Shown: positions 41,019-52,003, numbered from the stretch's first letter. The stretch is 64,000 nucleotides of DNA from Marasmius tenuissimus (GCA_029532415.1 JAQOTA010000044.1:496001-560000); one strand, 5' to 3'. The notes: a model not told the origin generated them from the letters alone. Made by a program: numbers and translations.

Positions 41019-44000
41019 TTAGCAGCCTTGAGGTAAGTCAAGATGCGCGTCTCTGAACCTGTCCCAAATACGATAGATCTCCTTTCCAGCCCGGGTCACA
41101 ATGAACCGACACGAGCCAGGTTCCAGATTGAAGAAGCAATCGCCAGGGTATGGTCCGCCAATATCCAAGCATTTCTCAATGGCTTCGGCATACACGTCAC
41201 CCATTTCACCTGAATTTTCCCATTTCTTGGGGGCAGGTATGTTGTTTCTCTGAGCCCTTTCATAGGCATACCATTCACCAATGCAAAAAGCAGGGTTTTC
41301 GAGACTTTCAACCTCAATATACATCCATTGTGGGAACTCGTCAGAACTGTGCAATACATCCTCATATTCGTGGTCTTCCACACAATACATGGTGTCTGAT
41401 ACTTGAAAGACTGAGAACCGACCTAAAGCAGGGTAGCGGGGTAGTATTGGATCACCCGGATAGGGTGCGAGAGTATCAAGTATGAGACGGGCACGAGTCC
41501 CAAGGACATCACCCATCATATTAGGTGCGTTGTCAGTCTCAAAACCATATTCCTCATGATTCATTTCATTATGAAGCCATTCCAGACAAAATTCACGGCG
41601 GGTTTCCCTCGGAACAAATTCGTAGTCTCGGTATTGAAAAATGTCTGCGAGTTCAATATCGTCCGAAGCCACAGAATCTGAATCAGACTCATCCGTGTCA
41701 GACTCACAGTCTGAGTCGTTATCGGAGACCTCAGAAAAATCTGAGTTACTGACTGTTTGTAGACTTGGCATTGGGGAAGAGACTCGGGATCCCTCTGATT
41801 CGCTCTCGGGGTCCGAGTACTCCTCAATCAAGTCAGATTCCCATTCGGTATCTGAGGTATCAGACAGGGTCTCCCACGCCATCATCCCGAGGCTAAGTTC
41901 TGTGATTTCTTCTGTCGTATCAGCCAACTGACGAAGTTCTTCAGGGTCAAGGATAGGCTCAATATTTGAGATACCAGGGGGTGTATTTCCATTGCCAGAA
42001 ACAGTCTTTCCCTGAGGGCATTGACGGCTCATGTGCCCAATTTCGCCACATCTGAAGCATTTTCCCGCTGCACGGTACTCATCCTTCTCTTTATCAGTGA
42101 GTTCTCGGCGCTGGTTACCCTTGCGCGGATTGTGCTGACGGTTATTTGACTTTTTGTAGTCCGATTTTCCGCCCTTGTCACCGTTGGAGGATCCCCGGTT
42201 GAAGGCATTATTATTCCCAGATGCACGAGAACCATTACCCCTGTTATTACTGGGCTTGTGGTTTGACGAGCCGCCGCCGCCATTGTTGTTAGAGCTAGAA
42301 TGACTATTTGCCTTGTCCTTCTTTTTGTTGTTACTGCCCGGATCGGGGCCCGTGTCAACATTCTCAATAATTTCAATCAACTCGGCAGCGCGCGATACCT
42401 CGTCGTAACTGGATATCTCGGGGTTGAGTTTCTCGCGCCAAAGACCCTTCTGAATCTTTTTGTTGAGTCCAGACCAGAGCTTGTGAACCTTTTCACGCTC
42501 ATCAATCAGTCCGACGGTGTTGAACAAATCATTCAATTCCGCCAGGTAATCCCGAACAGGCTTGTCATTTTGAAATGCACGCTTGAGTTTCTTTCGCTGA
42601 TCCAAGCGGTAGGTCAACGGGAAACAATAATTGTACAGATCCGTGAAGAACTGCTGAATTCTCCAGTCAAACGGTGAGTTCGCAACGACACTCAAATAAA
42701 ATTGATAAGCACGTCCAGTGAGGTACTTCGAAATCCTAAATACACGGCGGTTTCTAGGTACTCGTCCATCTCGGAGGTATGCCATGGCTTCAGTCACGAA
42801 TTTGATGAACCCACGGACGTCAGCCGTGCCATCATACACCTCCGGAGGAACTGGTTTGAGTAACATGCGGACCCTATGGCGCCTGTGCCGCCCAAATCGG
42901 TGGTTTCTTCGAGAACGGTGATTTCCATAGTCTGAAGAGCTGTCCGAGTCCGACGAGTCAGAACTCGAAGTTTCCGTATCACTCCCGCTGTCAGAAGAAT
43001 CTGAATCTGAATCAGAGGAACTCGAAGAGGAGGAGGAGGGGGTTGGAGGATCTGAGCGGCCCTTTTCTCGTCTTCGGTTTTTACTATCACGGTGAGATTT
43101 CTTGGACGGCGTAAGCAATTTAGCCAGATGGTTGGTAGGAGCAATCAACTCACTTGGGCGAGGAACATGGTCAGTCTCGTATCGCACACGAGCACTGTCA
43201 CCCAGTTTCTTGCGAGGTTTTTCCTGGACTAAATCACGGATGTGATTACCAACAAGATCGGAAAGGGCTTCTGAAGGAGCACGTCCTTGACCACGGCGTG
43301 CTTGTTCACGCTCGCGAGAACGCTCCTTGGAACGCTTACGGCGTACCTTATCTCGGGCAATTCGGCCCTCAGACTTGGGTCTTCTTGCAGGCTGTTTAGC
43401 CTCGCTGTCAGAAGATGAACTCGGGTTCTCGAGTTCCTTTCGCGGCTTAGCCTTTGAGTACCTGGCAAGCTCAGCTTTCTGTCTTTCGACATTGAGTTCA
43501 TGCTCAGGGACTTTTGCAGCACCCCAATTACGGGGGTCAACAGCCTTTCCCTTGCCCTTGGAGGTAGAGGGTTCAGGGTCGGGTTCCGAATCAGAAGACG
43601 AGGATTCATTTCCATCGTCCTCACTGCCAGCAGCAGTGTCGACCATGCCCATGCGGTTCCGAACCCGAGCTCGCTCGGATTCGGACATAGACAATTCAGC
43701 TTGGCGAACCGCCGTAAGCTGATCCTCAGTCAGAACGTAACGGTTCTGGTTGTGCACACGATCAGAGGAATGAGAATAATTTTTATTCATATTATCGCGA
43801 CTGACACTCCTACGTCTAGGAGGTACGGTAGACCATGGGCGGGTTTCCCGCTCATTGTCGTCCGAATCGTTCGCATTTGCGACACGGTTTTGACGGCGTG
43901 GTGGTCCATCATCCTGATTTCCCGTACCCTGGTCATCACGAACCAGGGCCGCCTCGGTGTCAGACTCAGAGTCCTGCTCAGAGTCGGTACCCGAGGGAAC

Positions 44001-44252
44001 ACCGTGACCATCGCCGCTGTTGCCAACGACGAGACCAGGTGCGCGTACTCCGGGTGAGGAAGCACGGCTTGCAGATGGGAAAGCAGAAAGAGAAGAGTTG
44101 AGAGACTCACCATTATTTTCCGCAGCAGGGTGCTGTTCAGCGACTACGCTGCCCGTGGTCTGGGTATCAGTGGTGGTTGGAGCAGTTTGGATGCCGCCAT
44201 TGCCACGTCCACGGAGGTTGTAACGAGTATTGGTGACTGTTGTAGTTGACAT
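41019..44252 (-). CDS. Gag polyprotein of element C
   Basis: 1077 residues from Met 44252. A long Ser/Arg/Asp/Glu-rich N-terminal half contains a pure Ser-Asp tract near residues 405-445. A capsid-type domain lies around 470-640 (DVRGFIKFVTEAMAYLRDG; GRAYQFYLSVVANSPFDW; KPVRDYLAELNDLFNTVG). One CCHC knuckle, CFRCGEIGHMSRQC, is near 730-743. An acidic C-terminal third (about 200 residues after the Ser/Asp runs) has no assigned domain and is unusual in length for gypsy Gag. Intact. Confidence 0.9.
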   Translation of the reverse strand: MSTTTVTNTRYNLRGRGNGGIQTAPTTTDTQTTGSVVAEQHPAAENNGESLNSSLSAFPSASRASSPGVRAPGLVVGNSGDGHGVPSGTDSEQDSESDTEAALVRDDQGTGNQDDGPPRRQNRVANANDSDDNERETRPWSTVPPRRRSVSRDNMNKNYSHSSDRVHNQNRYVLTEDQLTAVRQAELSMSESERARVRNRMGMVDTAAGSEDDGNESSSSDSEPDPEPSTSKGKGKAVDPRNWGAAKVPEHELNVERQKAELARYSKAKPRKELENPSSSSDSEAKQPARRPKSEGRIARDKVRRKRSKERSREREQARRGQGRAPSEALSDLVGNHIRDLVQEKPRKKLGDSARVRYETDHVPRPSELIAPTNHLAKLLTPSKKSHRDSKNRRREKGRSDPPTPSSSSSSSSDSDSDSSDSGSDTETSSSDSSDSDSSSDYGNHRSRRNHRFGRHRRHRVRMLLKPVPPEVYDGTADVRGFIKFVTEAMAYLRDGRVPRNRRVFRISKYLTGRAYQFYLSVVANSPFDWRIQQFFTDLYNYCFPLTYRLDQRKKLKRAFQNDKPVRDYLAELNDLFNTVGLIDEREKVHKLWSGLNKKIQKGLWREKLNPEISSYDEVSRAAELIEIIENVDTGPDPGSNNKKKDKANSHSSSNNNGGGGSSNHKPSNNRGNGSRASGNNNAFNRGSSNGDKGGKSDYKKSNNRQHNPRKGNQRRELTDKEKDEYRAAGKCFRCGEIGHMSRQCPQGKTVSGNGNTPPGISNIEPILDPEELRQLADTTEEITELSLGMMAWETLSDTSDTEWESDLIEEYSDPESESEGSRVSSPMPSLQTVSNSDFSEVSDNDSDCESDTDESDSDSVASDDIELADIFQYRDYEFVPRETRREFCLEWLHNEMNHEEYGFETDNAPNMMGDVLGTRARLILDTLAPYPGDPILPRYPALGRFSVFQVSDTMYCVEDHEYEDVLHSSDEFPQWMYIEVESLENPAFCIGEWYAYERAQRNNIPAPKKWENSGEMGDVYAEAIEKCLDIGGPYPGDCFFNLEPGSCRFIVTRAGKEIYRIWDRFRDAHLDLPQGC

Positions 44253-44428
44253 AGTGAACCAGAGAAGGATATAGAGAAAAGCAGAGACAGAGGGAATTGT
44301 CGTTGTCGAGGGTGGGCGGTCCTTGTTGATCAGACGAGGAAGTATCCGAGCCGTCGACGACGTCGAGAGGTTTTTAGAGATAAGCTAGAGCAGAGAGTTT
44401 CTGTCGAAGTGGTTGAGGGTAAAAAATA

Positions 44429-44663
44429 TGTAGCACCGACGGGTAGAACCACGACGGTAGCACACGAGAGGGGGAGAGAGTCGCTCGAGTTACCGGGATA
44501 ACCACTGGGATTCCAAGAGAGACTAGACTAAAGATAACGAGCGTCGGCTTTATATATGAGAGAGAAACAGGCTAGGATATAAAAGGTAATGAGCGTGGGG
44601 TTTGGGTTAGGGAAGCTGTAGGTAAACAAAGAGTAAACAACGCGAGAGAGTCCGTTCGTCACA
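44429..44663 (-). repeat. 5' LTR of element C
   Basis: 235-bp partner of the LTR at 35633. The sequence just inside it (coding sense TATTTTTTACCCTCAACC) has no TGG start, so the usual tRNA primer site is not recognisable. Confidence 0.92.
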
Positions 44664-44665
44664 AG

Positions 44666-45739
44666 TCGACCGAGTTCGCAAAGTCCGTGTCTGCGAACTA
44701 CACAGCAGCCATGGACATCATGGACGACTGGGCTGCTGTTGATTTTGACGTTGCGAAACGGTCCGAAGAGCGAACGAACGGAGTGCGTTTCATGTACCAA
44801 TTCCGAGGACTTCGATGGTTCATGTCTATGTTTCGGGATATGCCATCGACGTGGCCATATATCCAGACTGTCCTCGAGTCTTTCGATGCCAAGGAGATGT
44901 TCCCCGTCGTGTTCGTTCATTGGGCTGGTCTCTATACATGGACCGAGCCTAGTCAGGAGGATATCCCCGAATTAGTTCAAGGAGGCCTTCTTACAGAAAA
45001 GCATCACGAGCTGGGACTTGCCGTACCATCAGTACACGAAACACCATACCTCTCGGAATACCACTGGAAATGGTTGACTTCTGTTTATTGGTATCGTTCC
45101 TATCTTGATTCGCATTACCCGAGAACAGATGAGGATCTCTTGCATTTCCTGCGCTTAGAGGTCCCTGTCACCTCGCGACTTGCGAGGCGCAACAATCCAC
45201 AGCAGACGAATATTCACTTCATTCTACCTTTCTATCTTTCCGAGAAGTTATGGACTCATAGGAACGAGGAGGTTCGAAAGTTTGGATCAGAGGTTCTCAA
45301 CATCTACCGGGAAGAATGGATCAGGTTCTGTGCTAGCGGCAGGACGGGCGAGAGGGATGAGAGGTTTGCCTTCATCGAGAGTTTTGCCAGGCATATTCTA
45401 TCCGATGTGGAAGAGACAGGCGCCAGTTCAGCATTGATAACTTCTGAGAGTGGTATAGAGTTCATTCGCTTCCTGAACAACCAGATCATCGACTGTCGTC
45501 TTTTCCTTCGGGCAAAGGAGTTTGTTCCGTTGGCGGCTCCGAGGAATACCATTCTTGACCATTGGGCTTCGGCGACGCAGAAACTGAATGAACGCTTACC
45601 CCACTCGTTCTTCCGAGCCATCCCTCCACGTATGACGCCCCTTGCAAGCTGGAACTCTGTCCCGCTTGTGAACTCTAGCACTTCCTCGCTCAATAACACA
45701 TCCGATGTATACAGACCGTTAGACACCGACGTCTCTTAG
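44666..45739 (+). CDS. Unknown protein, 350+ residues, adjacent to element C
   Basis: The frame is open from the LTR edge (first residues STEFAKSVSANYTAAMDIMD) to TAG at 45737-45739. The first ATG is at 44711. The product is soluble-looking and aromatic-rich (WFMSMFRDMPSTWPYIQTV; VVFVHWAGLYTWTEPSQED; FILPFYLSEKLWTHRNEEV), ending in a Ser/Asn-rich tail. I do not recognise the family. The frame starts directly at the element boundary, so the 5' part may have been cut off or displaced by the element C insertion; the left flank at 35632 does not continue it. Confidence 0.55.
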   Translation, partial: STEFAKSVSANYTAAMDIMDDWAAVDFDVAKRSEERTNGVRFMYQFRGLRWFMSMFRDMPSTWPYIQTVLESFDAKEMFPVVFVHWAGLYTWTEPSQEDIPELVQGGLLTEKHHELGLAVPSVHETPYLSEYHWKWLTSVYWYRSYLDSHYPRTDEDLLHFLRLEVPVTSRLARRNNPQQTNIHFILPFYLSEKLWTHRNEEVRKFGSEVLNIYREEWIRFCASGRTGERDERFAFIESFARHILSDVEETGASSALITSESGIEFIRFLNNQIIDCRLFLRAKEFVPLAAPRNTILDHWASATQKLNERLPHSFFRAIPPRMTPLASWNSVPLVNSSTSSLNNTSDVYRPLDTDVS

Positions 45740-45795
45740 ACGGTAAGAATCTTTATTTATTTCCCTCGAACATTTAAAGACTCCTCAACAGGTAC

Positions 45796-46108
45796 TCATA
45801 ATCCGGTAGTGTAAACTCTACGAGGTGCACCATCCGCACATTCCTCGCCCCATTTTTGACCCCATTCCTCCCTCTGTTTTTGAAGATCAAGCAGATTATT
45901 CGCGTTCTACGAGAATTTGAGTTAGTATCTGTTTCAGACTATCCTCGGTATAGATATAAAAGCTCTTACCGGGTTCAGAGTGACCCTCGTCGACCTGAAG
46001 ACTTTCTCCATACCTGCTCTAACTCTCTCGTTAGGCCAGCACGCATTCTGAATCGGTACGATATTGAGGACACTTCGAGTCCAAGGTGGAAGTACAGTCC
46101 TTCCATCA
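45796..46108 (-). CDS. Possible two-exon 3' end of a gene, unassigned
   Basis: Exons 45970-46108 and 45796-45873 join in frame (TRVTLNP to REEWGQKWGEECADG) and end YTTGL-stop, with GTAAGA donor and CAG acceptor. The product looks protein-like, but upstream exons are not found and the family is not recognised. Convergent with the 44666-45739 frame, 57 bp apart. Confidence 0.35.
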
Positions 46109-46199
46109 CTGTCCGAGAGTTAGAGACCAGGCGATCTCCGTCGACAATGACTGGAGCTCATGCTCCTGGCTCGTCTTTCCGTGACTGAAATTTAGCGTA

Positions 46200-47480
46200 A
46201 CACGCGTCGCAGATCATCCTCTGCCATTTCATACTAACAATCATTGGCAAATCGGGTCCTCGAGTGTCGACACGCCCAAAGATGCGTTGATTGCTGCGTA
46301 AGAGGCGAAGATTTTGGCGGGGTGGCGGATTGTTATGACTACTGCGAACGTCGAAAGTCCCTCGCCAACAATGAACTGACACAATCGGTACAGCTCGTGG
46401 CTTCGTAACGGGCCAGAGAGATCAAAAGTGCGCCAGGAGGTCGCGAGAACTGGAGGGAAGGAAAAATTGGGCTGAGGAAGCATTTGAGGGAAAAATATAA
46501 GTAAGAACCAGATAAAGTCTCTTGGTTATACCCGAAACAGCTCCCTCTTTTACAACCTACGATGATGGGACCACCGCGCGAACACATGAGTTAACAACTC
46601 AGATCATGTTAGTGCTCTCAGTGGAACAACCCTGGGACAACACCCGTCCAGGCAGCCTTCCCGGTCGTCTAATCCTGGAAGGTCATATGTGAGTGACACT
46701 GGATGATGATTTTCATTCAAAGGGGTTCATCGAAAGCTTTGTTTTTCCGTTAGGGAAGAGGACGGATGCATGGTCCAATTCAACGAGAGCGGGGAGTAGG
46801 TGCATCAAAGCTGATGTGCCCTTTTGTTATCACCAAAAGTTATAGCAGTCCAAAGGAACACTGTAAAATAACACGCAGACGGGGGGAAGGACCCATATAG
46901 GAAGACAAAGAGTAGGAGTTCGAAGTCAGCTCCCTCTTGTGCAATCCGAAATTATACAGGGCACCCCGTATGTTTGACTGGTCTGGCTCGCTTCGACCCT
47001 CGCTGACACAAAGTTAGCTTCAGCGCAATAGCGATAGCCTCATCTCAAAACTAATGAATCCAAACGACGATCTACTTTGGACATCTTGCTCAGTACTGTT
47101 CACTATTTTAGCCCCATGACCGCTCAATCGCACTGTCCGTATTGTTACCAGGAGTCAACGGAACTTCCAGTGCCATAATTAGGTAAGATTTTCGACCTGC
47201 TCTGGGCTTGTCGGCCTCGCTATCCAAGTCCCCAGCACCTTCATATTGACTGCCGCTCGGAACGTTAGAGGCTGAGACAATGAAGAGCCAAAAATGTTGG
47301 CAGAACTGCTCACCTTATGGAACGCTACATAGGCAATCACTGATGAGATCGAGGATATTCTGAATTTATATTCGGACAACCACTACTCTGAGTCCCTATC
47401 AAGGTATGCGTCTAATCATTCTCTGTTCATTTAGTCTGTCTCGAGTCCGAGGTGTCCAACTTCAATTGCCTTCGACTTCG
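46200..47480. other. Intergenic region, nothing recognised
   Basis: Short unrelated frames only. A phrase CAGCTCCCTCTT occurs twice (about 46539 and 46928) but without a clear repeat structure. Confidence 0.35.
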
Positions 47481-47490
47481 TTCAACTTGG

Positions 47491-49738
47491 TCAAAAGAGC
47501 GAAATGGAAATGTCGTTGTCGATCCTTTGAAAGAGATCTTCAACGAAGCACTTAGTAGTCAGTTTTCGTAGATATTCCCGTTAAAACCAAAGAACCTCAC
47601 CGTTGACCGCATATAAGTCTATGCTGTCGATGAAGTACACGTCTGTAGGGCTGCAGATCCATTCAAATTGACTCTGGATGTACGCACGAGCCAGTCCTTC
47701 GTCCTCCCCGCCTGTGTAATCGGGGTACTGGTGGCTGAGAGGGGAACGCCGGAGCTTTTCACCGAGCGATAGGCTCTTGTTGAATACTAGAACCTGTGGA
47801 TACTTGGTGCATTAGCATGGCTCAAGCCCTCTACAATCATAGTTTAGTGGTCCCTACAATCTTTGCGTCCAAGAACCAATCTGAAGTGCATATCGACTCG
47901 AACAACATGAGAGATTCCGCCATGCGATTCTAAAAACGTTGGCGTCAGCGTCAAGACAGAATCGAGATCTAGGCGATACCATCGTCTAGAATGTCGACTT
48001 GCCTCGGTCATATCTTCGTCAAGTTGGAGATCATAATCAGTAATGGACACGACGAAAATAACAACGTTCGTTTGAGGGAACATGTGATTCCAGTTCTTTC
48101 GCTCCGATCTTTGTCCCCCGCAATCCCAAATATGATAAGTCCTCCCGTTGATTATAAACTCCTTCTCCAATGACCCTGTAGTTCTGGTGTACAACCAGAG
48201 TAGCTCCTTGTCTAAAGGTTCGTAAGCGTCGCGATCCCCGGGCGACGTTAGTTCTGATAGTCGATTGAAGGCCTGCAATCGTTGGCAGAGCTCGCTCCCT
48301 GCTAGAGCTTCCAACCTTTCGAAGCCGGAAGTGTGATCCAGTATGAATCGATGAACCTCATCGAAGCTGTGGACCCGGTCGAGCAGTTCTTCGACCTCCG
48401 ATATTGGCTTGTTTGTCCAGCTCTCTCCGTCGTACGAACCAGCAAGCGAGTTGAGAAACGAAAGTATATCCGAAGTCAACGCCGTTATATACGTTCCAGG
48501 ATCGTATTGACTTCTAAAATCTAAGCTCCGATGGACTCGTGGGAGCTGTCTCAATATCGTGGACTGTTAAAGCACAAGAGATCAACAAAGAAGTTCCGAT
48601 ACTGTGCGCAAGATGAGTCCCAACCTTTCCGCTTGTGGCGCATCCCAAGAGTATTAGCTCTACTGGGGTTTTAACATGAGAGCTCCCTCCAATCTCGACG
48701 AGCCTCGAGATGAGATTATGAAGAGATATCTGTTGAACTTGGGATGTCTGAGCAGTCCATGTTGTACCGTCAAATATATCGCTAGCTGTGAACTCTCGAC
48801 ACCCGTGGTGTACTCTTTGGAGTGTTGAAAGGGAGACTCCGATGGGTTGTGTTGCGTCAGGGTCATCCGGTGACTGTAATTGGACTTGAAGAACCTGCAG
48901 GAGCAATGCTCCTGCGACAGCACCGGGTCCTATTGCAGTAGGTTCGAAGACACCTAGAGTTTGCAAGAATCCGATGATATCGATTGAAAGAACCAGGCGT
49001 GAGTTATCGTTTTCGCCATAGGCGGATATAGAGGCGAAGTAAAGAAGAACAGGAATGAAAAAAGGGTCCCATATTGGTTGGTCTCCTGGAGAGCATGTGG
49101 ATAAGAGATAGGATTCTCGACCCTCCCGTAGATAGGCCTTCGTTTCGGAATCGCTGCCCGATTTCTGAGCAGTCTTGTTGTCAATGTTACTATCGCTAGG
49201 AACGTAAAAAGTCTCGCTGAGCCAAGCGTGTCAATAGGGCCACGGACCTTGTTTGATCGAGACCGCATATGCAATCGCGGATCTCTGAAAGATGTCGGTA
49301 ACGAGTGGATATAGACTTCGTCTTGACGAGCGCAGATACAAGGCCCATGAATTTCATAGCACCAATCAGTCCCATAACCAGGCGGAAAGCTCTCCGTCGA
49401 ACTGAGGAAACGTAGCCTGGGCTAAAGTCGGATCGAGGTTAACGAGGATCATACTAATAGTTTGATGCGTTTCAATGTACTTACTGCGTAAACTCGATCA
49501 AGAGTCCGTACATGTATTGTGTCTCCGTCCCGTTCTCGCTCCGTTCACCCGCAAAATGCGTTTCTATTTTGCGCAGTTGACGGTTGACAAAGATATAATC
49601 CACTCCATCGAGTACTGATTCTCCCAATCGCTTGATAGCTCGACCAGAAAGATAGCCAAGGCCGTAGATAGTGGAAGTAGACGTTTCAGTCGCGGTACTC
49701 GAGTAAATGCTGGAAGCCTCGTTCGAACCGCTAGCCAT
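47491..49738 (-). pseudogene. Galpha-3: G-alpha-like gene with a single-base frameshift in exon 2
   Basis: Exon 1 is 49485-49738 (MASGSNEASS, YGLGYLSGRAIKRLGE), exon 2 49248-49422, exon 3 48625-49189, then the switch exon from about 48568 down. The last exon ends LFQRIDNDISISLF at 47491. Exons 1-3 total 994 nt against 993 in Galpha-1. The extra base lies around 49380-49382 (CCGCCTTGG in coding sense), so the frame breaks unless this is a read error. The P-loop is GCATSGK rather than GxGESGK. Switch I LLWLYTRTTG has Tyr for Arg, switch II DCGGQRSERKNW is kept, and NKxD is NKSL. Counterpart of Galpha-2 in the 31.7-kb tandem duplication. Confidence 0.78.
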
Positions 49739-49899
49739 TGATGAGTGCTAAGTGGTGGAAATGGAGAGAAAGCAATTGGTGTGCTCTACACAGCAGCTTC
49801 TTTATTGTGGCAGTGGGGCTATGCACATCTCAGCTTCCCTGCGAGTCGGACAGTACAAGCCAGGCTAGTGAACAGCTGTTCTTTTGTTGCTTAAACTCC

Positions 49900-50114
49900 C
49901 ACTGGAGGCACGCACCATGTGAACAGCCGTGTGCCTGGCAGCCGTGTGACTTGAGAATGAACAAAAAGAATGAACAAAGAAAAAACAGTCTTTCAGCATT
50001 TTTCTCCGCCAAAAGTCAAAGTCGAAGCCAACACTCTTTGTTCACTCGGCTAGGCACACGGTCTGTTCACACCATGTAAACAGAATCCTCTTCACACGGT
50101 GCGTGCCTCAGGTG
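49900..50114. mobile_element. 215-bp TIR element, CACYGG family (copy 2), with known empty site
   Basis: Left end CACTGGAGGCACGCACC, right end in reverse complement CACCTGAGGCACGCACC. TCC flanks both sides (49897-49899, 50115-50117). The homologous position in copy 1 (ACTCCGCAGTTG, 18214-18225) has TCC once and no element, which confirms both borders and a 3-bp duplication. Same family as 8652-8826. Confidence 0.9.
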
Positions 50115-50160
50115 TCCGCAGTTGATTGCACAGTCCACACCACTAATTTAGGCGCCATCA

Positions 50161-50359
50161 GTAGCCCAGGCCCTTCACCTAGTGACAGGTTTGCTCTACA
50201 AAGAAGCTATCAGAGCGAAGCTGATCTCCTCGGGAATCATTGGTTCAAACGCTTACGTCGTCGTCGCCAGACCGGCGAACACCTACGGACATGTCACCAC
50301 TCGTGAGGAATATGGTGTGCAACGATGCGTTAAAGGTGCATCGACGATCTATGGTCAAT
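50161..50359 (+). pseudogene. Neutral ceramidase exon fragment, copy 2
   Basis: Matches 18262-18460. Relative to copy 1 it has lost three bases (NTYGH then VTTR, the Tyr deleted) and gained three near QRCVKGASTIYG. The GTAAGT donor is retained. No other ceramidase exons seen. Confidence 0.75.
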
Positions 50360-50793
50360 GTAAGTGGTGCGCTATACACTCTATGGTGCAAAAACTGAGG
50401 CGCGGTACCACAGATTCTCCCTGCACCGGTTGAGGTGACATCAGCTCATGCAACAGTTTAAAGAAGGCACGAGGCCGGTCTCTAGGATGAGCAAAAGGAT
50501 TTGCAGTGAAGAGGTAGGTAGACAGAGAGAGTGCAAAACGAGTAATGAGTTCGTCGGTAGAAACAAGCCTGTCTCGGTGTCCTCGACCTATCACAAAGAT
50601 GTAAACCTGAACAGAGAACCATTGCAGAAGAACCCACGCATATAAACCCGAGATTGTTCCCGCCGAAAACCCATTCGAGAGCTCCACTTTCTAGCCGGAG
50701 AGCGCCATCCGTCGCTTCTTCGCTGCAGCTGAGCCCAAGAACCGCTATATGCATCTGCATATCCAGCCGAACGTGACGATACGCTCATAGCGC
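50360..50793. other. Diverged left arm, copy 2, no gene recognised
   Basis: Counterpart of 18461-19093 with numerous indels. See the unexplained FVIGRGHRDRLVST reading frame noted there. Confidence 0.3.
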
Positions 50794-50990
50794 CAGTCAG
50801 AAGGTCGTTCGTAAAGGCGAGTAGTTGGCTTCCCTGTCTAGACGAAGAGTTGATATGTTGATTTCACGTCGTGGCAACCGGGTTGTGAGGTCACCTTGCT
50901 GCGTACTAATCTGAAGAGAGGGCAAAACGACATGAGGAAGGTGATGTGCTACGAGGGAGACACTAAGAACTCACCTCGCTCTACGCTCAG

Positions 50991-51827
50991 CTAGCGCCGT
51001 TTCCTCCTTGAAATTCTGGCATCCAGGGCTCTTGAGCAATGGTTAACATTGAATACAGCGAGTGTGGGTTTGCAAAGCTCCAGCGCAAGAGAAGCTATGA
51101 TTAGGGAAAACGATATGAGCGAACGATGAGAGCACGATGACGACCAACTAACCGATTCCTGCCCACCAACGAGACTGGCATTCCCTCCGGCCAACGATAT
51201 CTGAGCCCATCGTGAGCAAGCTTCATAGTCCGAGTTAATTAGTCGGCCGTTTCGTGGAATTGCGAGATTTAAAGGTCTATTAAAAAAAATAGAACGGCAT
51301 GGGCATCGAGCAAAGTGTTGAGCCGTACTCCAAGACGGTAGCTCACCCATTTCATCGCAACGTATGCCCTTCCTTGGCCCTTCAAAACGGATATTTCTGC
51401 GTTGCAGTCGCTTTCCAACTTCTCGGGTGACCGTACCTTGAGTATCTCCACCATTCCTGTAGAGAAGACCATTCAGCGAACAGACCAAGCCAGAACAAGA
51501 TCGCGTACGCACCATGATCTCAAATCACCCAGCTTCTCAGATTTCATGAACAACCCTGACCCCGAGACCAGAGTTATTGACGAGGGAAAAGCACAAGTAG
51601 TCGACCATTGACCACGAACGATAGCTTCCGAAAATGATCAGGTGTGAGCGAAAGTTGTTTTCCAGGCGAGCAAAACTCACGATAGCATACACAGCCCCCA
51701 GGCTTCGAGCATTGATATATTGAGATATCGAGATGAGAAACTTGGAAGAAGAATATGTCAAGTAGATAGCAGGCGAGAAGGTGAGTCGCGATCGAACATG
51801 GTGGTTCAGGTCCAGGTTAAGGGTCAC
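50991..51827 (-). other. Block W, copy 2
   Basis: Almost identical to 19291-20127; the few substitutions do not favour any single reading frame by eye, so coding status stays open. Confidence 0.35.
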
Positions 51828-52003
51828 ACCGGTCGGTCCGGTTCTTCGGACCTTCCGCCTAATATTGGCACTTGGTTCTCGAACAACGCCTTATATCGAA
51901 ACAAGGAACGCACTGTTACACGCGAAAACACACTCTCTCAGAAACAACTTTAGTCCCAAGTAGTGACAACGAAAATTTTGGCTCAGGACAAACAGCCGTC
52001 CAC

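Larger units (their letters stand above)
35633..44663 (-). mobile_element. Element C: young 9-kb Ty3/gypsy retrotransposon with intact gag and pol
   Basis: Two LTRs of 235 bp (35633-35867, 44429-44663), indistinguishable by eye, begin TGTAGCACC and end TTCGTCACA. On the minus strand, gag (44252-41019) and pol (40935-35899) are both uninterrupted. A purine tract (GTGGAGGGCG) abuts the 3' LTR. The outer flanks are CTATG at the left and AGTCG at the right, so no target duplication is seen. Indistinguishable LTRs and open frames suggest a recent, possibly active copy, unlike elements A and B. Confidence 0.93.

Noticed and set aside
42300..44101. Several 100-185-codon frames on both strands inside the element C gag region
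   Set aside because: They overlap the intact 1077-codon gag frame and are low-complexity shadows of its Ser/Asp/Arg-rich stretches.
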